Part shown: in pieces, positions 7,931-16,483 of the stretch
How the letters are laid out: each line of letters begins with the position of its first letter
Position numbering within the stretch: the stretch's first letter is position 1
Assembly (NCBI RefSeq): GCF_042651785.1
Contig: NZ_JBHSEC010000001.1
Location: 62,001 to 126,000 of the forward strand
Source: Chungangia koreensis
Lineage (GTDB): Bacteria; Bacillota; Bacilli; Bacillales_A; Planococcaceae
Direction: 5' to 3'
DNA length: 64,000 nucleotides
Notes under the pieces: generated by a model
The model's database searches: none
Told to the model about the DNA's origin: nothing
Seen by the model: the letters and a program-made list of their open reading frames with translations, nothing else
Position numbers and translations under genes: made by a program

Positions 7931-8485
7931 TCAATCCATTTCTATGTCATGATCGTGAAGGAAATCTCTATTTAATAACCAATGCACAGCATCTAATAAA
8001 TTTTCTGCTATAAAATCTGGTTCGACATGCGCCCAAGGGTGACGGTAATTCCCGAGGGAATCGAGTCCCCATCCGGTCTTCACAAGAATTTTCGTTGCAC
8101 CAACTTCGGAAGCAGCCAGCATATCTGTAGCTCCCACATCGCCAATCACTACACACTTTGTTAGGTCTAACCGATGTTTCTTTGCGGCCTTCAGCAACAT
8201 GCCGGGCTTAGGCTTATGGCATTCACATAAATCCTCTGGCCGATGTGGGCAAATAAAGGCATCATCAAAACCGTAGTTTGCGAATTCTTCTAAGAACTCG
8301 TCAATCGTAGCCTGTCCTCGGCTGATTCTGTGCTGATTTGTTAAAGCAAACACTTTGATGCCAGCTTCTTTCAATAAATCATTCGCTTCCAGGCTGAATG
8401 GATACGGTTTAAAATCGCTTGGATGAATGAAGTGTCCAGTCCCGCCGATTGTGCCATCCCGGTCGATGAATACCGCATCAATCAT
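7931..8485 (-). CDS. HAD-IIIA family phosphatase (GmhB/HisB-N-like)
   Basis: 184 aa. Catalytic FIDRDGTIGG (Asp 8 and 10), motif II ALTNQ, a zinc-binding loop CPHRPEDLCECHKPKPGM (three Cys plus His), and motif III/IV VIGDVGATDMLAA. This is the layout of D,D-heptose-1,7-bisphosphate and histidinol-phosphate phosphatases, although this clustered version may act on another sugar or nucleotide phosphate. Its start overlaps the Nudix stop by four bases. Confidence 0.85.
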   Translation of the reverse strand: MIDAVFIDRDGTIGGTGHFIHPSDFKPYPFSLEANDLLKEAGIKVFALTNQHRISRGQATIDEFLEEFANYGFDDAFICPHRPEDLCECHKPKPGMLLKAAKKHRLDLTKCVVIGDVGATDMLAASEVGATKILVKTGWGLDSLGNYRHPWAHVEPDFIAENLLDAVHWLLNRDFLHDHDIEMD

Positions 8486-8913
8486 GCTTCTGAAACACCT
8501 ATTGGTTGTTGCTGTTCAACAAGTTCTATCAAGAAATCCCTGTCCTCAGGAAAAGCAAAATCTAATTCCTGTAACTCATCAAGTGATTTCCATGCAATCT
8601 CATGGATTAATTCATCGGGGTCTTGTATTTTCATTTCCCCACCCAAGATTTTGACAAAGAAGTAGTGTACTTCTACATGAGCGAATTCGATGCCAGGCAG
8701 GCTTTTTACAAACAACTTTTCGCCGACTTCAGCTATATATCCAGTCTCTTCCGAAATTTCCCTCACACAGCATTCTTCAATCGTTTCGCCAGCTTCCAAG
8801 CCGCCAGCTGGAACGCTCCACTTCTTTTCCTCATGCGGCTTTCCTTGAAGTACCATGAGCAATTCTCCCCGTTCATTAATGCAGACTCCTGCCGCGCCTC
8901 TCCAGATGTTCAT
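8482..8913 (-). CDS. Nudix hydrolase
   Basis: 143 aa. Nudix box GGLEAGETIEECCVREISEE plus TGY (about 38-60) has every catalytic Glu and Arg. Family members hydrolyse nucleoside diphosphates linked to another group; MutT-like housecleaning is likely. AAGGGG lies six bases before the ATG, and the ATG overlaps the stop of a micro-protein gene (ATGA). Confidence 0.9.
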   Translation of the reverse strand: MNIWRGAAGVCINERGELLMVLQGKPHEEKKWSVPAGGLEAGETIEECCVREISEETGYIAEVGEKLFVKSLPGIEFAHVEVHYFFVKILGGEMKIQDPDELIHEIAWKSLDELQELDFAFPEDRDFLIELVEQQQPIGVSEA

Positions 8914-9065
8914 ATATGTATCCCCTTTTTGGATTTCTGAATTTCATTTTGTTCTGAAAGGTAGTAAAGAATTTGTTCATTTTGTTTGATCATTTTTCCG
9001 AATTTCACTTCGATACTGAGAAGTGTAACGGCGATAATGATGACTAAGCCAATTAAAAAGATCAT
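8910..9065 (-). CDS. 51-residue membrane micro-protein
   Basis: Short gene with GGGGG seven bases before its ATG (an in-frame GTG is at 9068). One membrane helix IFLIGLVIIIAVTLLSI followed by a short charged coil (KMIKQNEQILYYLSEQNEIQ). Its TGA overlaps the ATG of the Nudix gene, so it heads that operon and probably couples translation. Similar in plan to the micro-protein at 11318-11470 and to the N-terminus of the L12-like protein at 6285-6572. Function unknown. Confidence 0.6.
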   Translation of the reverse strand: MIFLIGLVIIIAVTLLSIEVKFGKMIKQNEQILYYLSEQNEIQKSKKGIHI

Positions 9066-9196
9066 CACGTTTCCCCCTTTAAATCTCTATTTACTTTATT
9101 CGTCTTTTTTAGTGACAATTCCTTCAAATTCGTCGCTACTAAATGAGATGGAGGTTGGTTATGATAGAGAAGATTAAGGAAAGGGAGGAATGAACA

Positions 9197-9616
9197 ATGG
9201 CATTACAGGTGTATTTTGTTCTAAATGGAAACGCAAGAGAGGCAATTGATTTCTATTCTGGAGTTTTCAGCTCGGAAGCGAAAGTTATGACATTCGGGGA
9301 AGCGCCGCAGCAACCGGATTATCAGTTGCCGGAAGAAGCGAAAGACCGTGTCATGCATGGACACCTCGAAATCGAAGGTAACAAAGTGATGTTCTCTGAT
9401 ACGTTCCCGGGACAGCCGTATACGGTAGGGAGCAACATCACACTTGCAATCGTTACCGAGGACCGTGAAAAACTTCAAACTTACTATGATCAGCTGAAAG
9501 AAGGCGGACAAGTCGTCATGGAGCTTCAAGAAACCTTCTGGAGCAAGGCGTATGGCCAAGTGACGGACAAATTTGGAGTCGAGTGGCAATTGAACTTGGG
9601 TGACGGTGGAATGTAA
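9197..9616 (+). CDS. PhnB-like VOC-family protein
   Basis: 139 aa. Starts with QVYFVLNGNAREAIDFY and ends with YGQVTDKFGVEWQLNLG, the signature ends of the PhnB/3-demethylubiquinone methyltransferase-like branch of VOC proteins. Role unknown. GGGAGGAATGAACA precedes the ATG, and a hairpin terminator follows 15 bp after the stop. Confidence 0.85.
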   Translation: MALQVYFVLNGNAREAIDFYSGVFSSEAKVMTFGEAPQQPDYQLPEEAKDRVMHGHLEIEGNKVMFSDTFPGQPYTVGSNITLAIVTEDREKLQTYYDQLKEGGQVVMELQETFWSKAYGQVTDKFGVEWQLNLGDGGM

Positions 9617-9629
9617 TAGGGGGTTTGAA

Positions 9630-9655
9630 AAGGCAGCTTAGGCTGTCTTTTTTTG
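9630..9655 (+). terminator. terminator after PhnB-like gene
   Basis: AGGCAGC / GGCTGTCT stem (one G-U) with TTA loop, then seven T. Confidence 0.75.
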
Positions 9656-9774
9656 TTGGAATTAAGGGAAGAATTCCTATAATTAATCATGTTCATTTTA
9701 AGTAACCAAAAGATGAGAAGTATGGAATCCATACTTAATTAGACCAAAACAGTTCTTTGCAGTACCTAATCATT

Positions 9775-9802
9775 TTGGTAAATTGGACCATTCGGCTATA
9801 AT
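9775..9802 (+). promoter_or_regulatory. putative promoter for the efflux MFS gene
   Basis: TTGGTA and TATAAT separated by 16 bp, about 60 bp upstream of the MFS ATG. Confidence 0.4.
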
Positions 9803-9859
9803 TAATCACACTACATAAACAGTTGAACAGAACAATTGGAGCAATGGGAGTAGAAAAAA

Positions 9860-11305
9860 ATGACAACAAAAACAACGAACCGCAAAATGGTGACAGTCGC
9901 TATGCTTGTCGCCATATTATTAGTAGCCATCGACGTAACAGTCGTAAGTACCGCAACCCCACAAGTTGTCAAAGATCTGAGAGGTCTGGAAATGGTCAGC
10001 TGGGTGTTTGCCATATACACGCTGACGACCTCTGTAACAACGCCCATTTATGGAAAGTTAGCGGATTTATTCGGAAGGAAAAAAGTATTCATCTTCGGAG
10101 TAATTGCATTCATAATTGGCTCTATGTTATGTGGAGCAGCGCAATCAATGGAACAGCTCATCTTTTTTCGCGCTATTCAGGGAATTGGCGGCGGGGCAGT
10201 CATGCCGATCACCTTTACCATTATAGGTGACCTCTATCCAGGGGAGCAGCGTGCGAAAATGCAAGGTGTCTTCAGTTCGGTTTGGGGAGTGGCTGGTCTA
10301 TTAGGGCCGTTAGTCGGTGGATTCTTTGTAGATCAAGTGAGCTGGCGCTGGATTTTCTATATTAATCTGCCAATCGGCCTTATTTCATTAGTACTGATCT
10401 GGATGTTCTTCCATGAAAACTTGGAAAAGGTGAAGCGGAAAATCGATTATCTTGGAGCATTAACCTTTACCATCGGAATTTCGTCACTATTATACGCTTT
10501 GCTGAACGCAGGTGAAGGACAAAAGTATGCATGGGATTCAGGAACGATTATGACGCTGTTTGTGGTTTCTGTCGTATTTCTCGCACTTTTCATTTTCATC
10601 GAAACAAAAGTGGAGGAGCCGATGCTGCCGCCATCTCTTTTCAAGATCCCCGTCATTTTGGTTTCAAACGTAGTTGCATTCTTGGCAAGTGCCATTGTCA
10701 TTGGAGTCAATGTGTATTTACCGATGTGGATCCAAACCATTCTTGGACACAGTGCGACCAGTTCGGGGCTTACCCTCATGCCAATGTCGATCGCATGGCC
10801 GTTAGGGGCAACGCTCGCCGGACGCTATATGTATAAAATCGGCTCAAAAAAGACTGCTGTATTTGGTACTGTTCTAATATCATTGGGCACGACTTGGCTC
10901 ATGGCGGTCGAACTCAACTCGCCTTATTGGTACTTGGTCGGGATTATGATTGTCATCGGTCTTGGAATGGGGTATGCGACAACTCCGACAACGGTATTGA
11001 TCCAATCTGCGGTCGGTTGGAGGATGCGCGGAGCGGCAACCGCTTCAAACACCTTCACCCGTTCCGTTGGGCAAACAATCGGAATCGCAGTATTCGGCAC
11101 CATCTTTAATAGCATGGTAATTTCCCAAGGACCTACCCAGACGGGAGGGGCAATGACGGAAGCTGGCAAAGAAGTATTCGCCGGTGGGATGCACTTAGTG
11201 TTTACCCTGATGTTTTTCATCGGAATTGCAGTATTCATTGCATCATTATTCCTGCCATCTCATAAGAAGGTATTGGAACAGCAACAAACGGTCGATCAAC
11301 ATTAG
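9860..11305 (+). CDS. DHA2-family (EmrB/QacA-type) 14-TM drug efflux MFS transporter
   Basis: 481 aa, about fourteen membrane helices. Motif A GKLADLFGRKKVF (about 61-73), motif C-type glycine-rich GPLVGGFF (about 151-158), and the early DVTVVSTATP (about 25-34) are hallmarks of proton-driven multidrug exporters of the DHA2 family. Substrate range cannot be predicted. GGGAG lies seven bases before the ATG. Own promoter and terminator indicate a single-gene unit. Confidence 0.9.
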   Translation: MTTKTTNRKMVTVAMLVAILLVAIDVTVVSTATPQVVKDLRGLEMVSWVFAIYTLTTSVTTPIYGKLADLFGRKKVFIFGVIAFIIGSMLCGAAQSMEQLIFFRAIQGIGGGAVMPITFTIIGDLYPGEQRAKMQGVFSSVWGVAGLLGPLVGGFFVDQVSWRWIFYINLPIGLISLVLIWMFFHENLEKVKRKIDYLGALTFTIGISSLLYALLNAGEGQKYAWDSGTIMTLFVVSVVFLALFIFIETKVEEPMLPPSLFKIPVILVSNVVAFLASAIVIGVNVYLPMWIQTILGHSATSSGLTLMPMSIAWPLGATLAGRYMYKIGSKKTAVFGTVLISLGTTWLMAVELNSPYWYLVGIMIVIGLGMGYATTPTTVLIQSAVGWRMRGAATASNTFTRSVGQTIGIAVFGTIFNSMVISQGPTQTGGAMTEAGKEVFAGGMHLVFTLMFFIGIAVFIASLFLPSHKKVLEQQQTVDQH

Positions 11306-11307
11306 GA

Positions 11308-11340
11308 AAGAGGACAGTCACGGTTGGCTGTCCTCTTTTG
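11308..11340 (+). terminator. terminator after MFS gene
   Basis: AGAGGACAG / CTGTCCTCT stem then TTTTG. It overlaps the 3' end of the minus-strand micro-gene 11318-11470. Confidence 0.8.
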
Positions 11341-11470
11341 AGTTTTTAAGATAATCATTCATTTTCTTTAACTCTTTCGTTTGCTCTAAAATATTCTTAT
11401 TTACCGTACTGATTGCGCTATAAATTGCAAAAAGCCCGGCAAACAACAACGCGCCAATTAGAAAGTCCAT
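11318..11470 (-). CDS. 50-residue membrane micro-protein
   Basis: ATG at 11470 overlaps the stop of the upstream gene (TGATG). One membrane helix LIGALLFAGLFAIYSAI, then a charged coil NKNILEQTKELKKMNDYL. The 3' end reads through the stem of the opposite-strand MFS terminator. Same plan as the micro-protein at 8910-9065. Function unknown. Confidence 0.5.
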   Translation of the reverse strand: MDFLIGALLFAGLFAIYSAISTVNKNILEQTKELKKMNDYLKNSKEDSQP

Positions 11471-11700
11471 CAATTTGCATCCTTTCGACTCACTGAGGTT
11501 GCCAAAAACGTGATGCCAGCCAGCAAAAAGATGGCTGAAACGAGATGATCAAGTAATGTTGCCTCGGCCACCGTCGGAAATGTACCGGTATTTGTTAGCC
11601 CAAGCCAATGGATATGGACAACTAAACGTTCTAATGTGAAAACTAAACCACTCATAAAAATGAATGCAAAACCTAAAAGCAGGTGATGTTTATGTTCCAT
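11470..11700 (-). CDS. small two-TM membrane protein
   Basis: 76 aa. His-rich start MEHKHH, membrane helices about 8-28 and 50-67, and a conserved-looking linker THIHW-type region (VVHIHWLGL). Translationally coupled to the micro-protein downstream. Family not recognised. Confidence 0.55.
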   Translation of the reverse strand: MEHKHHLLLGFAFIFMSGLVFTLERLVVHIHWLGLTNTGTFPTVAEATLLDHLVSAIFLLAGITFLATSVSRKDAN

Positions 11701-11757
11701 ACGAATCCCCCCTATATTTCTATATTCGATATTTACCTAAGTAATCCTTCAAGTAAA

Positions 11758-11791
11758 TGAAAAGGCGCCGATTCGATTCGAATCAGCGCAC
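11758..11791 (-). terminator. terminator of the sigma/anti-sigma operon
   Basis: On the minus strand GCGCTGATTCG / CGAATCGGCGC stem, then CTTTT, just after the anti-sigma stop. Confidence 0.75.
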
Positions 11792-11795
11792 ATGA

Positions 11796-12791
11796 TTATC
11801 TATCGGGGATGTCTACTTTGAATGATTCAAACAAGATTTCTTTATCCTTGTCGCTAATCTTCGGTGTAACGATTAAGTGTTTAGAATCGTGTTCTAAATT
11901 TAACAAAGTATACGAACCCTTAATTGGACCTCTATTTTCCTGGCTGCCTAAGCCTGTAATCATTTCGTATTCAGTACCGTTCTCATCTGTCACAGTGAAC
12001 TCCGGCATAGGTAAGCTCTTTGTAGTAAAGTAACGGTCTGACAATCTTAGACTGAATGGAATGCTAACGGTATATCCGGTTACATTCACTTTGCGCACAG
12101 ATAGTTTATAGCCTGATTTAGTTTCCGAATAATTAACCGGCAATCCTTCCACGTCAATCCTTTTCAGCTTAAATTTATAGGACCAATCGCCCTCGATGGT
12201 TTCATCTTTTTCGTAAATCCAGATATTTTGTGGTGTCCAAGTAAGATCCACTGAACGTGGAGAGCGGCCGTTTAACTCGGGTGTCATTGTGATGACGCCT
12301 GCATATGACGTGTCTGATACCTTTTTTGTCCAAATAGAGGATCCGCCCTCAAGTGAACCGTTCGTTTTCAGTGTCTCCCCGAACACGGGATGTTCTCCTA
12401 AATCTTTATCAGATTGAATGCCAAAGGTGATGGTTATGGAGGTTCCATCATAAATGGCTTCTGCAATTTCAATATCGATTCCATTACTCGATTGCACCAA
12501 ACCGACGCCAGATGCGTAGTCTTCAAAATACGTGAACTGGTCTGTTTCACCTTCGAAGTATTCAGTAATGTCTCGTACAATCGGTATGTGTGAAGCGAGT
12601 GTTGGAGAAAGCACCGCAGCTGTTGAACCGAGACCGAAGAAGAGTAGGGCAATGGCTGCTGCATGCCGGATCATAGGACGTTTCTTCTTTCCAAGAATCC
12701 GCTGCAATACGCGTTTCTTTTCAACTTCCGACACTTCTTCAGGCTGGATGTCATCGATATTCACTTGAAGCATTTCATGTAAGTCATTCAT
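11796..12791 (-). CDS. DUF4179-type anti-sigma factor (membrane)
   Basis: 331 aa. Cytoplasmic N-terminus of about 40 residues, one membrane helix (about 42-62), then a large extracytoplasmic part of two beta-rich regions, as in DUF4179/DUF5643 proteins that partner ECF sigma factors. Its ATG overlaps the sigma stop by four bases. Presumably holds the sigma factor at the membrane until an envelope signal arrives; the signal is unknown. Confidence 0.8.
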   Translation of the reverse strand: MNDLHEMLQVNIDDIQPEEVSEVEKKRVLQRILGKKKRPMIRHAAAIALLFFGLGSTAAVLSPTLASHIPIVRDITEYFEGETDQFTYFEDYASGVGLVQSSNGIDIEIAEAIYDGTSITITFGIQSDKDLGEHPVFGETLKTNGSLEGGSSIWTKKVSDTSYAGVITMTPELNGRSPRSVDLTWTPQNIWIYEKDETIEGDWSYKFKLKRIDVEGLPVNYSETKSGYKLSVRKVNVTGYTVSIPFSLRLSDRYFTTKSLPMPEFTVTDENGTEYEMITGLGSQENRGPIKGSYTLLNLEHDSKHLIVTPKISDKDKEILFESFKVDIPDR

Positions 12792-13336
12792 TCCATCTGC
12801 TCCTTTATCGTTGGCATGATGGCCAATTTCTTCTTCCCACGGTACAGACGATTCTCAACGGCAGCTTTCGTAATACTTAATGCAGAAGCAATTTCTTCAT
12901 TCGATAAATCCAAATAATACTTCATTAAAAATAACTCCCGGTCTGCCTCGGATAAGGATTGCATTTCTAATAAGATGGATTCTCGCTTCTCTTTACGCAA
13001 ATAAATCATTTCTGTTGTGTCTGGATCCTTAATGTCCCTTGACTGTTCCAAGCTGACCGTTTCAATCTTCTGTTTCCGGCGATAATAGTCGATTGCTTTG
13101 TATTTTGTGATGGTTCCGATCCACCTCTTAAATTCACCTTCATCGCCATGAAACTTGCAACTATGATTCCAAACAGCTAGGAATACATCGTTTACACATT
13201 CATCGACTGCTTGCTCGCCACAAGGCCGCTGAAGGATTTTACGTGCAATCGCCTTTACGTAAGGCATATATGTATCGACTACAAAGGCAAGTGCCTGTTC
13301 CTGTCGGTTTTGTAGTTTTCGAATAAATCCCTCCAC
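12788..13336 (-). CDS. ECF RNA polymerase sigma factor
   Basis: 182 aa from the GTG at 13336, with AGGGAG eight bases upstream; the longer frame adds 24 residues lacking sigma character. Region 2 (FVVDTYMPYVKAIARKIL to DVFLAVWNH, with GEFKRWIGTITKYKAIDYYRR) and region 4 (LFLMKYYLDLSNEEIASALSI) are present. Forms a two-gene operon with the anti-sigma gene. Target promoters unknown; no clear autoregulatory promoter could be picked out. Confidence 0.85.
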   Translation of the reverse strand: MEGFIRKLQNRQEQALAFVVDTYMPYVKAIARKILQRPCGEQAVDECVNDVFLAVWNHSCKFHGDEGEFKRWIGTITKYKAIDYYRRKQKIETVSLEQSRDIKDPDTTEMIYLRKEKRESILLEMQSLSEADRELFLMKYYLDLSNEEIASALSITKAAVENRLYRGKKKLAIMPTIKEQME

Positions 13337-13446
13337 GCGTACAACTCCCTTCACTAATACCAACGCAAAGAATTTAAAATACTCTCGGGCAAAAACGAAA
13401 AAGACCAAAAAAGTAACGGATTCCTTTGCTACAATTCTCTACTCAA

Positions 13447-13482
13447 TTAAAAAAGCCCAGTTCAAATGGAACTAAGCGTTTT
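13447..13482 (-). terminator. minus-strand terminator
   Basis: Minus strand GCTTAGTTC / GAACTGGGC stem (two G-U pairs) then six T, downstream of the gene ending at 13497. Confidence 0.7.
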
Positions 13483-13496
13483 ATTTAGTGTAGCCA

Positions 13497-13940
13497 TTAT
13501 GAAATTAAGTAAGTTATCCTATCCAATGTATAGATAAGAGGAATCATTGGCAACAAAACAGCAAAAATAATATTGCTTTCTAAGACTACTTTCCATAATT
13601 TCATTCCGTTTAGAACCTTATAGATAAATAAAAATAATGAAATAGAAGTGAAAGAAAACAACATCCAGAAATGCTCTTTTTGTCTATTTATTTGATATTT
13701 AATGTCATCAATCTTCCAAATATCATGTGTAGAATAGGACTGAGTTTTTATCTCTCTTTCAAATCCAAGTAAATTGAACGACTTTAGCGAGACAGTATCA
13801 TTTTGCACTGTTGCAAGATCATATCCATTTGGTAAAAATGAAACCTTAAAGACAATAAGATATGAAACACCCACGAGAAAACTTGCAATTAGTAAAAATG
13901 CGAGCAGCTTTTTAGCCTTTGAAATTAAGTCCGGACTCAT
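13497..13940 (-). CDS. three-TM membrane protein of unknown function
   Basis: 147 aa. Membrane helices about 12-32, 92-110 and 120-142, with an extracytoplasmic loop of about 55 residues between the first two. No family recognised. Lies 66 bp downstream of another small membrane protein gene on the same strand and may be co-transcribed. Confidence 0.55.
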   Translation of the reverse strand: MSPDLISKAKKLLAFLLIASFLVGVSYLIVFKVSFLPNGYDLATVQNDTVSLKSFNLLGFEREIKTQSYSTHDIWKIDDIKYQINRQKEHFWMLFSFTSISLFLFIYKVLNGMKLWKVVLESNIIFAVLLPMIPLIYTLDRITYLIS

Positions 13941-14006
13941 TAATTAAATCAGCTCCATTAATACAAACTTGTCTCGTTAGTAATAAACTTACAAAGAGAA
14001 TATGAT

Positions 14007-14327
14007 TCATCCCCACCACATCGCTAAAACAAAGAGTGCGACAAGGGATACAATAAAGCCATAGAGGCCATTGATCATTAGAAAAATGAAAAAGCTGATA
14101 TCTGGTCTCTTTTTCTCTGCTCTTAATATGACTATATATGTAGAAATGAAAGTTCCAATACTTAAAAAAGTCACGATGGTAAGAACGATAGGACCATACA
14201 ATCCTATAAAGTCCCAAATAAAGTAGGCGATTCGTTGTCCGTAAATCGCAAGCGCCGTTGCGAGAAATTGAAGACTAAGAAATAAAACAGTAAACCCTAA
14301 CAAGAAACGGCCCTTTGTCTGGCTCAT
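14007..14327 (-). CDS. three-TM membrane protein of unknown function
   Basis: 106 aa, helices about 8-28, 38-65 and 78-103, with basic loop LRAEKKRPD between the last two. AGGAGGAATATC precedes the ATG. Family not recognised. Confidence 0.6.
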   Translation of the reverse strand: MSQTKGRFLLGFTVLFLSLQFLATALAIYGQRIAYFIWDFIGLYGPIVLTIVTFLSIGTFISTYIVILRAEKKRPDISFFIFLMINGLYGFIVSLVALFVLAMWWG

Positions 14328-14458
14328 GATATTCCTCCTAAAAATCTTTCACAACGACTATATTACCAGTTGGTTCCATATGTTGGAAGTGGATTTTCTA
14401 AAAGGATAGTAGTAGGTATTGGAGAATATGTATGATAAATAGAATCGGGGGGATGGCC

Positions 14459-15307
14459 ATGTGGGAACAGCAGCTAATTAAGACGAGCAGGGGAACATTT
14501 GAGGCTTTCACAAAAGGAGAAGGGAAGCCCATTTGTATCACGCATCACTATAGTGAATTCAATGCGAATGGAAATTTGTTTGCCAATCCGTTTACTGAAC
14601 ATTATCAAGTATTTTTAGTGAACTTAAGAGGAACAACAAATTCCGCGCCTTCGGAATCTGAAACTGACTTGTCGATGGGGGAAACAGTGAAGGACCTGGA
14701 GGCAATTCGGAAGGCCCTTAATTTTGAGGATTGGGCATTTGCGGGACATTCAGCCGGTGGCATGTTGGGACTCGTATATGCACTCAACTTTCCTGAGTCG
14801 CTGACTAAAATCTTCGTTTGCGGAGCAGCTGCGTCTAAAAATTATATGATGCATCCCGACAGTATTTACTGTAAGGAGAATCCGAACAATCCGAGGCTCC
14901 GGGAGTGTCTGCAAATCCTAAACAATCCGGAATCCTCGCCGGAAGAACGTCGAACAGCCGGAAGAGATTGGTACGCGATGTCCCTCTATCGCCCAGAGAA
15001 AATGGATGAATATACGTCTAAACCGAATAGTGGTAAGTCTGTTCCGAAACGGTTGGATTACTTTGCATATAAAGAAGTTCATAACTTTGATTTAACTGAA
15101 CAATTATCGGATATCACGGTGCCTACACTCGTTGCTTGTGGTCGTTATGACGCGCAGTGCCCACATGACTGTTGTGTGGAAATTGCAGAGGGTATTCCTC
15201 ATTCAAAACTTATTACATTTGAAGAGAGCAATCATAACCCGTTTGTCGAGGAACCGGAGAAATTTGTCGCAGCCGTTAAGGAATTTTATTTACACAAAAT
15301 GTTTTGA
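14459..15307 (+). CDS. alpha/beta hydrolase (proline iminopeptidase-like)
   Basis: 282 aa from the ATG at 14459, six bases after a GGGGGG site; the two ATGs upstream sit on or before that site. Nucleophile elbow AGHSAGGMLG (Ser about 99), acid in ACGRYDAQCP (about 230) and His in ESNHNPFVEEP (about 260). Resembles the peptidase/esterase branch that hydrolyses small amides or esters. Stands alone between divergent and downstream genes. Confidence 0.85.
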   Translation: MWEQQLIKTSRGTFEAFTKGEGKPICITHHYSEFNANGNLFANPFTEHYQVFLVNLRGTTNSAPSESETDLSMGETVKDLEAIRKALNFEDWAFAGHSAGGMLGLVYALNFPESLTKIFVCGAAASKNYMMHPDSIYCKENPNNPRLRECLQILNNPESSPEERRTAGRDWYAMSLYRPEKMDEYTSKPNSGKSVPKRLDYFAYKEVHNFDLTEQLSDITVPTLVACGRYDAQCPHDCCVEIAEGIPHSKLITFEESNHNPFVEEPEKFVAAVKEFYLHKMF

Positions 15308-15365
15308 GGTTTAGTATGTTTCTATAAAGAAGAGGGGCAGCCCCTTAAGAATCGGGAGTGGGAAT

Positions 15366-16034
15366 ATGGTAAAGCGTAAGCAATTTGCAGTAATCGGACT
15401 TGGCCGATTTGGCGGTAGCGTATGCCGAGAATTATATAACTTGGGCCATGATGTACTGGGAATCGATCAGGACATGGAGCGGGTGGAGGAATTCGTCCAG
15501 TATTCAACTCACGCGTTGCAAGGTAGTGGAACGGATGAGGCGTTCTTGAAGTCAATTGGCATTCGGAACTTCGACCATGTGATCGTCTCTATCGGGGAGA
15601 ACATCCAGGATAGTGTATTGACGACGTTGAACTTAAAAGAGTTAGGTGTCCCAATTGTATGGGCAAAAGCTCAGAACGGGTATCATCAAAAAGTTTTGGA
15701 GAAAATCGGAGCAGACCAAGTCATCCACCCGGAAGTGGATATGGGGATTCGAATTGCTCAATCCATGTCATCAGAGCGTCTGTTGGACTACATTAACCTG
15801 TCCGACGAATACAGCATCGTCGAACTTCGGGCTTCCAAAAAACTCGACTACCGGACACTGGCGGATCTCGATGTCCGTGCGCGTTACGGCATTACCGTTT
15901 TAGCGATCAAACGTGAGCACGAGAAAATGAACGTTGCCCCCCTTCCGAAAGATGTGATACACGAAGGCGACGTTTTAGTGGCGATGGGTAAGAATGAAGA
16001 CTTAAAACGGTTTGAAGATAAAGTATTGGATTAG
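15366..16034 (+). CDS. ktrC: KtrC/KtrA-type potassium uptake regulatory subunit
   Basis: 222 aa. RCK_N Rossmann domain with GLGRFGGSV (about 10-18) and a D-x-D-style nucleotide site (GIDQDMERV), then an RCK_C domain (about 140-222). Forms the cytosolic gating ring of a Ktr K+ channel; ATP/ADP bind the N domain and cyclic di-AMP the C domain in relatives. The membrane subunit (KtrB/D) is not adjacent, as with ktrC of B. subtilis. GGGAGTGGGAAT precedes the ATG. Confidence 0.9.
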   Translation: MVKRKQFAVIGLGRFGGSVCRELYNLGHDVLGIDQDMERVEEFVQYSTHALQGSGTDEAFLKSIGIRNFDHVIVSIGENIQDSVLTTLNLKELGVPIVWAKAQNGYHQKVLEKIGADQVIHPEVDMGIRIAQSMSSERLLDYINLSDEYSIVELRASKKLDYRTLADLDVRARYGITVLAIKREHEKMNVAPLPKDVIHEGDVLVAMGKNEDLKRFEDKVLD

Positions 16035-16055
16035 GTAAGTATGGCGTGCGTCGGC

Positions 16056-16160
16056 TATGCTCGGATAACACGATTCTATGCGCGGATAAAGAGGTCCTAT
16101 GCTCGGATAACACGATTCTATGCTCGGATAGAGAGCTTCAATGCTCGCTTGACCAATAAC
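16056..16160 (+). repeat. 21-bp keyword repeat array A (TATGCTCGGATA)
   Basis: Five consecutive units of exactly 21 bp starting at 16056, 16077, 16098, 16119 and 16140. The first 12-13 bases (CTATGCTCGGATA) are nearly constant; the remaining 8 vary. Units 1 and 3 are identical. No open frame or palindrome explains it. A terminator-like hairpin follows. Confidence 0.9.
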
Positions 16161-16170
16161 TGGAATTAAC

Positions 16171-16198
16171 CTGTGTGCTTGGCACATGGGTTTTTTCT
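16171..16198 (+). terminator. terminator after ktrC
   Basis: CCTGTGTGC / GCACATGGG imperfect stem with TTG loop, then six T. It lies beyond the 21-bp array, 137 bp after the ktrC stop. Confidence 0.6.
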
Positions 16199-16268
16199 TT
16201 ATTCGTGAATCTTCCTTTACTGGTACTAAACTAAAAAGATTTTTTGTATAGCTGGAAAATTGAACGGG

Positions 16269-16350
16269 TTAATCGCCTTTCCAAAGAGTTTAATCGCCAA
16301 CAACACTGATTTAATCGCCCAAAAATCACGATTAATCGCTCAATTCACTT
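16269..16350 (+). repeat. 21-bp keyword repeat array B (TTAATCGCC)
   Basis: Keyword TTAATCGCC (last copy TTAATCGCT) at 16269, 16290, 16311 and 16332: spacing exactly 21 bp, with 12 unrelated bases between. Keyword differs from array A only 110 bp away. Together the two arrays fill most of the 448-bp gap between ktrC and cydD. Confidence 0.9.
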
Positions 16351-16483
16351 AACTCCACCCACCATTCATGAACACTCCGTGAATCTTCCTTCATTTGTCA
16401 CATTCCTGCCAATAGCCAACCTTCGCATATTACACACGGTTTCACTAAAATAAGGGTATAACTGACGGAGGGGAGGGTTACGG

